Positions 6,571 through 9,834 of a stretch of 9,834 nt of DNA are shown here, piece after piece; positions within the stretch are counted from its first letter, which is position 1, and each line of letters starts with the position of its first letter. This stretch comes from Treponema sp. GTDB lineage: Bacteria > Spirochaetota > Spirochaetia > Treponematales > Breznakiellaceae. The position numbers and the translations under genes were made by a program. Location: the NCBI GenBank assembly GCA_009785545.1, contig WQWD01000069.1, forward strand, positions 1 to 9,834, written 5' to 3'. Below the pieces are notes generated by a model that saw nothing but the letters and a program-made list of their open reading frames with translations, made no database searches and had not been told where the DNA came from.

Positions 6571-6757
6571 CATATAGGAATTTGCGCAGCAAATTACCTG
6601 TTTTGCTTTATCGGGGCGTTACGGGGTGTCCCCGTAGAGGGGGTAGCGTAAGACTTGCTCCGAGCCGCAGGTTCTTATGAAAGCCTTATAAAGTTTTGCT
6701 TTGTAAAACTTTGTTTTTTACTGGAGCAAGGCTGGAGCGTGGGGGAGACTTCCCCCA
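6571..6757. other. Gene-free, hairpin-rich intergenic stretch
   Basis: I find no gene here. Hairpins occur in series: AATTTGC/GCAAATT (6579-6595), TACGGGG/CCCCGTA (6620-6636), AAAGTTTT/AAAACTTT (6690-6712, followed by TTGTTTTTT) and TGGGGGA/TCCCCCA (6740-6757). CTTGCTCC (6654-6661) pairs at a distance with GGAGCAAG (6723-6730) and encloses the third hairpin. It may be a structured transcript, terminators facing the phage side, or debris of mobile elements. Nothing decides between these. Confidence 0.45.
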
Positions 6758-6776
6758 AATCAATAACTTTATTTTC

Positions 6777-6805
6777 TTGACTTTGATTTTTAGTTTTCTT
6801 ATTTT
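6777..6805 (+). promoter_or_regulatory. Promoter candidate for the lipoprotein gene
   Basis: TTGACT (6777-6782), a 17-base spacer and TATTTT (6800-6805) lie 43 bases before the GTG start, in strongly A+T-rich sequence. The -35 matches consensus at 5 of 6 and the -10 at 4 of 6. Confidence 0.4.
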
Positions 6806-6848
6806 TTAAGTATATAGAAGTGTTGAATTTTAAATTTGAGGAGTTAAT

Positions 6849-7187
6849 GTGAAAAATTATGTAAAAATTCTTGCTGTGGCTGCAATATTAATTTTTTCAT
6901 CATTGTTGTTTATTGCTTGTGGTGAATTTGGCGGGACTATTATTGTTAATAATAATTATGATGTTTCAAAATCAGTTACGGTTTATTCTGATTTTAGCCA
7001 AAGCGGTTTCCTCTTTTATTATAGAGATAGATATGGACCAATTACTATAGAGCCTAATAGTTCCGGCACTTTTAATGTTTCTTCAAATTCAACATACGGT
7101 ATTATTTGGAGACATCAAACTAATGTAGACAGAGTTAAAACTGTTGATATTTCAGGCGGAGAAATAGTTGAAATAAATATCCCATAA
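6849..7187 (+). CDS. Small putative lipoprotein (112 aa)
   Basis: Residues 1-24 form a lipoprotein signal: MKNYVK, a hydrophobic stretch ILAVAAILIFSSL, and the lipobox LFIAC with Cys24 as the predicted lipidated residue. The box is loose, as is common in spirochaetes. The mature part of about 88 residues begins with Gly-Glu-Phe-Gly-Gly and is rich in Asn, Ser, Tyr and short hydrophobic strands (TIIVNNNY, SVTVYS, TFNVSSNSTYG, IVEINIP), so it is probably a small beta protein. No family is recognised. The GTG start is supported by GAGGAG at 6838-6843; the ATG two bases earlier meets a stop at once. The gene is alone on its strand and convergent with the DUF4238 gene. Membrane anchoring is well supported, function is unknown. 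Confidence 0.8.
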   Translation: MKNYVKILAVAAILIFSSLLFIACGEFGGTIIVNNNYDVSKSVTVYSDFSQSGFLFYYRDRYGPITIEPNSSGTFNVSSNSTYGIIWRHQTNVDRVKTVDISGGEIVEINIP

Positions 7188-7255
7188 ATTTGTAATTACT
7201 TTTGTAATAATTGCCATATTGGTGGCTTATAAATGATTGTAATTCTACTATGAAA

Positions 7256-7702
7256 TCAACTACTTGATTTTTGATAAAAGATATTTCGAAAACAACTGTC
7301 AAGACCAGAATAATGCAAGTCTTGCCAAGGGTGAAGTGTTTTTGTTCCATTAGGTAAAGTCAAAATTTTATGATCATTCTCATTTTTGAAATACCATTGG
7401 TATGTTTTTTCATCAAAATCGTTTTTATAAGCAATGAATCTGTCTGTCTGTTGAATTTGAAATGAATTGAAGCAAACGGATTCTTCTTTGGAGAAAATAT
7501 AGTTATCTTTTAATTCACAGTCTTCTGGGCGGTATAAGACTATAACTTCATTTGGGCTTATCGGAAATAGAGCCATAGCACATGGTTCTAAAATTGAACC
7601 TACTAACTCTGGAGTGTTAAGCGGGCAAATTACTATTACCGGATTTTCTCCAATAAATAGATCAATATCAGAATAAATCAATTTTTGCTTTCGTAAGAAC
7701 AA
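7256..7702 (-). pseudogene. DUF4238 protein, C-terminal piece after a frameshift
   Basis: This open frame continues the DUF4238 protein interrupted at 7687. It reads LIYSDIDLFIGENPVIVICPL, matching the place where the family usually has a strand and SDNPV-like motif, then ALFPISPNEVIVLYRP, matching the family's FPLSP-like segment. The nominal TTG start at 7702 has no ribosome binding site and lies inside the first piece, so it is not a separate gene. One additional base in the A5 tract (T5 at 7682-7686 in plus orientation) would join ESKK directly to LIYSD and give a protein of about 317 residues, a usual length. The frame remains open and shows no further damage, so the shift is recent or an assembly error. 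Confidence 0.75.
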
Positions 7703-8208
7703 ATAAAAGGTTTTATGATGGGTAAGATTATGTTCTCCAATGCGTCTATATATCCAATATTACACCCATGTTCATCTTCAATAAAACATCTAACATCTTC
7801 TTTTGAAACATCTGCTTCACGCGCTTTTGCTTTATCAAAACAATTATTAGATATTATTTCCGCATTATAACTGCAAATATCAACAATAAACTTTGTTCGA
7901 CACATTTGATAGAGAATATAATCCTGTATTCTCTTATCATTCGCACATTTTTTGATTCTAAGTTCGTCAATAGCTTTATAGAAATTCGGCTCAATGTTAT
8001 TCGCAAACAAATAATCTTCAAACTTGCGTGATTTTCCATAAAGATATGATACTTCAAAGGCATCTTTTATAGGCATAGGAACTGTTTCTATCGTTCTATC
8101 ATTATTGAATTTAATACACTTTATCCGTTTTTGGTCAATAGTCCAAGCTTTTAATATGCGCTGAGGGATATAATGTTGCTTTTTTGTTTGTGTAGTTTCA
8201 TTATCCAT
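7678..8208 (-). CDS. DUF4238-domain protein, N-terminal piece (frameshifted gene)
   Basis: The first 176 residues show the DUF4238 start: KKQHYIPQRILKAWT with H12 and P15, a strand RIKCIKF, then the YLYGKSRKFEDYLF segment and a helical YILYQMCRTKFIVDI. The biochemical role of DUF4238 is not known to me. The frame ends early at ESKN and a TGA (7678-7680) because of a probable one-base loss in an A5 tract; the rest of the domain lies in the next frame (7256-7702). As it stands the product would lack the C-terminal half. The ATG at 8208 has only A+T-rich sequence upstream with no clear ribosome binding site. It follows the 371-aa gene by 66 bases on the same strand and may share its promoter. 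Confidence 0.75.
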   Translation of the reverse strand: MDNETTQTKKQHYIPQRILKAWTIDQKRIKCIKFNNDRTIETVPMPIKDAFEVSYLYGKSRKFEDYLFANNIEPNFYKAIDELRIKKCANDKRIQDYILYQMCRTKFIVDICSYNAEIISNNCFDKAKAREADVSKEDVRCFIEDEHGCNIGYIDALENIILPIIKPFICSYESKN

Positions 8209-8274
8209 TTATTTTTTTATATATCTTCATATAGATAATCCTTGCTGAAATATTCTTTATTTTATTATTTGAAA

Positions 8275-9390
8275 TTAGTCTAGACATAATGGAGAAATAC
8301 TTGTAATTATCTTTGTATCATTATTTTTTCTCTTCCTTGATGAACAATGCGGTTCAATGGTTATCAATTTGCGTTCGCTTAAATTTTTTCCACACGCCTG
8401 GTTACGCTCGTGCTTTTTAATCCAAACCTTTTCAGAAATTAAATCTTCCCTGTTTAAGGTAGTTACCTTTGAAGAACTTTCGTAATTTCTTTTTGGTGTA
8501 TTTAAATGTAAGTATTTGATATACCAATCATGTTTTTTATCAATTATTTTGCCTTTCTTTTTTACTGTATATGTTGTTTGTTCTGTTTTTTTATCTGTAA
8601 TGATAGGTGAATTTTCAATTTCTAATAAATATAAAAAGAATATGATAAAAGAAAACAAATTATCCAAAAGCCCTTTATGGCAGAATATATAATCATTTTT
8701 TGTTACTGCTTTTGGTCTGTTGGTGCAATTATTCCTACTAACACAGCGTTCACAAAATTCACTTCTTGTTAATACATTTCTATTATAATCAATTTTAGAA
8801 AAATCCCAAACGAAATTTGTTGGCTGTTTTAGACTGAATAAATTCGCTCCTGTATAAAGAAACAATGCTTTTTGTTTTTGAGTAAAAGAATTTAATTCTA
8901 AACATTTATTATACCAATTAATATCATCTTTTGGTTGCGTATGAAATAGAATTGACGCCAAATAGTTAGTTTTAAATTCATCAAAATCCTTTCCTTCCAA
9001 TTTCTTATAATATAAAACGATAGAGTTTATATCACCAAACAAATTTGTTTTTGGGTCATTCGTCTCAATTATTATTGGATTTTTGAAGCTTATCGGAGGC
9101 ACTTCTGCAACATCGTCTACTGTTATAGTTTGTATTACATCAATTAGTTCATTGGTTAATTTATATACTGTTATATTTCCAGTAATTGCTTCTCTTGCTT
9201 GTGCTAAGAATGCATGATAAGGTGTGAGTTCTTGACCACTGTTTAAATCATTTTTTGCGGCATTTAAATTGTATTTTTTTAGCTTTGTTGATAAGTATTC
9301 TTCTTTGTCAAACAAATAATCATAGTTGCTGAAATATTGATCGGGAGAGATATTTATTAAATCGTTCCATAAAACACTATCATATTTCAT
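8275..9390 (-). CDS. 371-aa protein of unknown function with Cys cluster and phage-like C-terminal motif
   Basis: I cannot name this protein securely. The N-terminal third is helical (AFLAQAREAITGNITVYKL at 60-78) and leads to VPPISFKNPIIIE (97-109). In the middle is a possible metal site, C213-x2-C216-x5-C222 with C237-H238. A hydrophobic helix, LFSFIIFFLYLLEI (245-258), follows. The C-terminus has VWIKKHERNQACGKNLSERK and then TIEPH (322-348). This H-x-R-x-Q-x-x-G ... I-x-P pattern recalls the ending of many uncharacterised phage and plasmid proteins, including, from memory and unverified, the family containing the anti-CRISPR AcrVA2. The ATG at 9390 has TAGG nine bases upstream and a good promoter candidate at 9408-9436. 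Sampled G+C is about 23%, unlike the neighbouring HlyD gene, which suggests transfer. Confidence 0.7.
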   Translation of the reverse strand: MKYDSVLWNDLINISPDQYFSNYDYLFDKEEYLSTKLKKYNLNAAKNDLNSGQELTPYHAFLAQAREAITGNITVYKLTNELIDVIQTITVDDVAEVPPISFKNPIIIETNDPKTNLFGDINSIVLYYKKLEGKDFDEFKTNYLASILFHTQPKDDINWYNKCLELNSFTQKQKALFLYTGANLFSLKQPTNFVWDFSKIDYNRNVLTRSEFCERCVSRNNCTNRPKAVTKNDYIFCHKGLLDNLFSFIIFFLYLLEIENSPIITDKKTEQTTYTVKKKGKIIDKKHDWYIKYLHLNTPKRNYESSSKVTTLNREDLISEKVWIKKHERNQACGKNLSERKLITIEPHCSSRKRKNNDTKIITSISPLCLD

Positions 9391-9407
9391 AAAATTAACC
9401 TAAAAGA

Positions 9408-9436
9408 ATAATAATCGTTATATGTGTTTTGGTCAA
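9408..9436 (-). promoter_or_regulatory. Promoter candidate for the 371-aa gene
   Basis: On the minus strand TTGACC (9431-9436) and TATTAT (9408-9413) are separated by exactly 17 bases and lie about 18 bases before the ATG at 9390. Matches are 5 of 6 for TATAAT and 5 of 6 for TTGACA. It may also drive the DUF4238 gene downstream. Confidence 0.5.
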
Positions 9437-9478
9437 GTTGTTCGTTAAAAAAATTGTTATTCATTGTTTTGGTTAATA

Positions 9479-9834
9479 TTAATCAAGAAAGTCAAACTTC
9501 CTTAATAACATTCTAAAAACAGTATCACGGTCGATGACGATACGTGCCTGCGCTCCAATTCCCGCACGAAGATATACTCGCTCTCCGTTACGAGATACAA
9601 GCCAAGGCTCTTCCAGTTTTGCCTCAACAACAAACATTGGAACAGCGCCGAAAGCGGTGTTGAAATCAGCGGGGATTAGATTTATCTCCGTTTCTATCTT
9701 GCCGTATCTCGACGGCGGCAACCCGGGAAAACGTAAAACTGCCTTCTGCCCTGCTCTGACTCTTGCGATGTGGGCGGGGTCTATATACAGTTCTACCATC
9801 AACCCCATTTCTCCCTCAGGAACGATTGTCAGAA
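9479..9834 (-). CDS. HlyD-family secretion adaptor (membrane fusion protein), C-terminal part
   Basis: HlyD-type periplasmic adaptors link an inner-membrane ABC or RND transporter to an outer-membrane channel. The visible 118 residues are the C-terminal end. LTIVPEGEMGLMVELYIDP is the usual barrel strand after the second hairpin. AGQKAVLRFPGLPPSRYGK then carries the G-Q-x-V-x-R-F and Y-G-x-I signatures, and AGIGAQARIVIDRDTVFRMLLRKFDFLD is the typical strand and closing helix. The frame is open to the window edge, so the ATG at 9808 is internal and not the start. Which transporter it serves cannot be told from here. A 60-base sample is about 50% G+C, so this is probably resident chromosome bordering the A+T-rich accessory genes. 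No clear terminator follows the stop. Confidence 0.85.
   Translation of the reverse strand, partial: LTIVPEGEMGLMVELYIDPAHIARVRAGQKAVLRFPGLPPSRYGKIETEINLIPADFNTAFGAVPMFVVEAKLEEPWLVSRNGERVYLRAGIGAQARIVIDRDTVFRMLLRKFDFLD

Noticed and set aside
6454..6651. 65-codon plus-strand frame across the palindrome
   Set aside because: It is built from the inverted repeat and adjacent hairpins, has no convincing ribosome binding site and no protein-like composition.
7188..7255. Terminator between the convergent lipoprotein and DUF4238 genes
   Set aside because: Only a 5-bp ATTAC/GTAAT stem and a 4-bp GCCA/TGGC stem are present, neither followed by a T tract.
7678..7702. Programmed -1 frameshift in the DUF4238 gene
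   Set aside because: C AAA AAT is not a standard slippery heptamer and no stimulatory stem-loop or upstream Shine-Dalgarno-like site is evident. A one-base indel explains the split more simply.
6331..9466. Exact 12-bp repeat TGTTATTCATTG at 6330-6341 and 9455-9466 as possible attachment sites
   Set aside because: Roughly three 12-bp matches are expected by chance in a window this size, more in A+T-rich sequence, and no integrase or tRNA adjoins either copy.
1..9834. CRISPR array, tRNA, rRNA or integrase
   Set aside because: No regularly spaced repeats, cloverleaf or ribosomal RNA sequence, and no recombinase motifs, are visible on either strand.

Overview
The window looks like a bacterial chromosome carrying an HK97-type phage head cassette next to an A+T-rich accessory stretch, ending in an ordinary chromosomal transport gene. 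The host is not certain. A host-associated spirochaete of the Treponema type is my best guess, from the small lipoprotein with a loose lipobox and the palindromic GGTGGTGC/GCACCACC intergenic repeat. This rests on recall of such genomes, not on a marker gene.

Bases 1-5294 (+) form one tightly packed operon: the tail of an upstream gene, large terminase (packaging ATPase/nuclease), HK97 portal, a LuxR/NarL-type regulator with a degenerate receiver domain, HK97 (S78-type) prohead protease and major capsid protein. Genes overlap or nearly abut and have their own Shine-Dalgarno sites. The regulator is not expected between portal and protease. The protease end carries a 57-bp in-frame tandem duplication whose two copies each fold into a small hairpin before the capsid gene. 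After the capsid gene, where head-tail connector and tail genes normally follow, there are two rho-independent terminators and a strand switch. The window therefore holds packaging and capsid functions but no connectors, tail, lysis or integrase genes. It could be a decayed prophage, a capsid-forming satellite or another capsid-only element.

Bases 5496-6339 (-) hold a small operon: a possible 31-aa peptide, an 85-aa protein of unknown function, and a J-domain protein of a type common on phages and plasmids. Bases 6340-6848 have no convincing gene. They contain a MITE-like imperfect palindrome flanked by near-identical 12-bp direct repeats, then a run of hairpins, then the promoter region of the lipoprotein gene (6849-7187, +).

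Bases 7256-9390 (-) hold a DUF4238 gene broken by a one-base frameshift and, upstream of it, a 371-aa protein with a cysteine cluster and a C-terminal motif that recalls uncharacterised phage/plasmid proteins. Both are strikingly A+T-rich. From 9479 to the window edge (-) lies the C-terminal part of a HlyD-family secretion adaptor with much higher G+C, probably the resident chromosome.

Hand counts of single 60-base samples give about 53% G+C in the portal, 60% in the capsid gene, 25% in the regulator, 27% in the J-domain gene, 32% in the DUF4238 gene, 23% in the 371-aa gene and 50% in the HlyD gene. This fits a mosaic of separately acquired parts.
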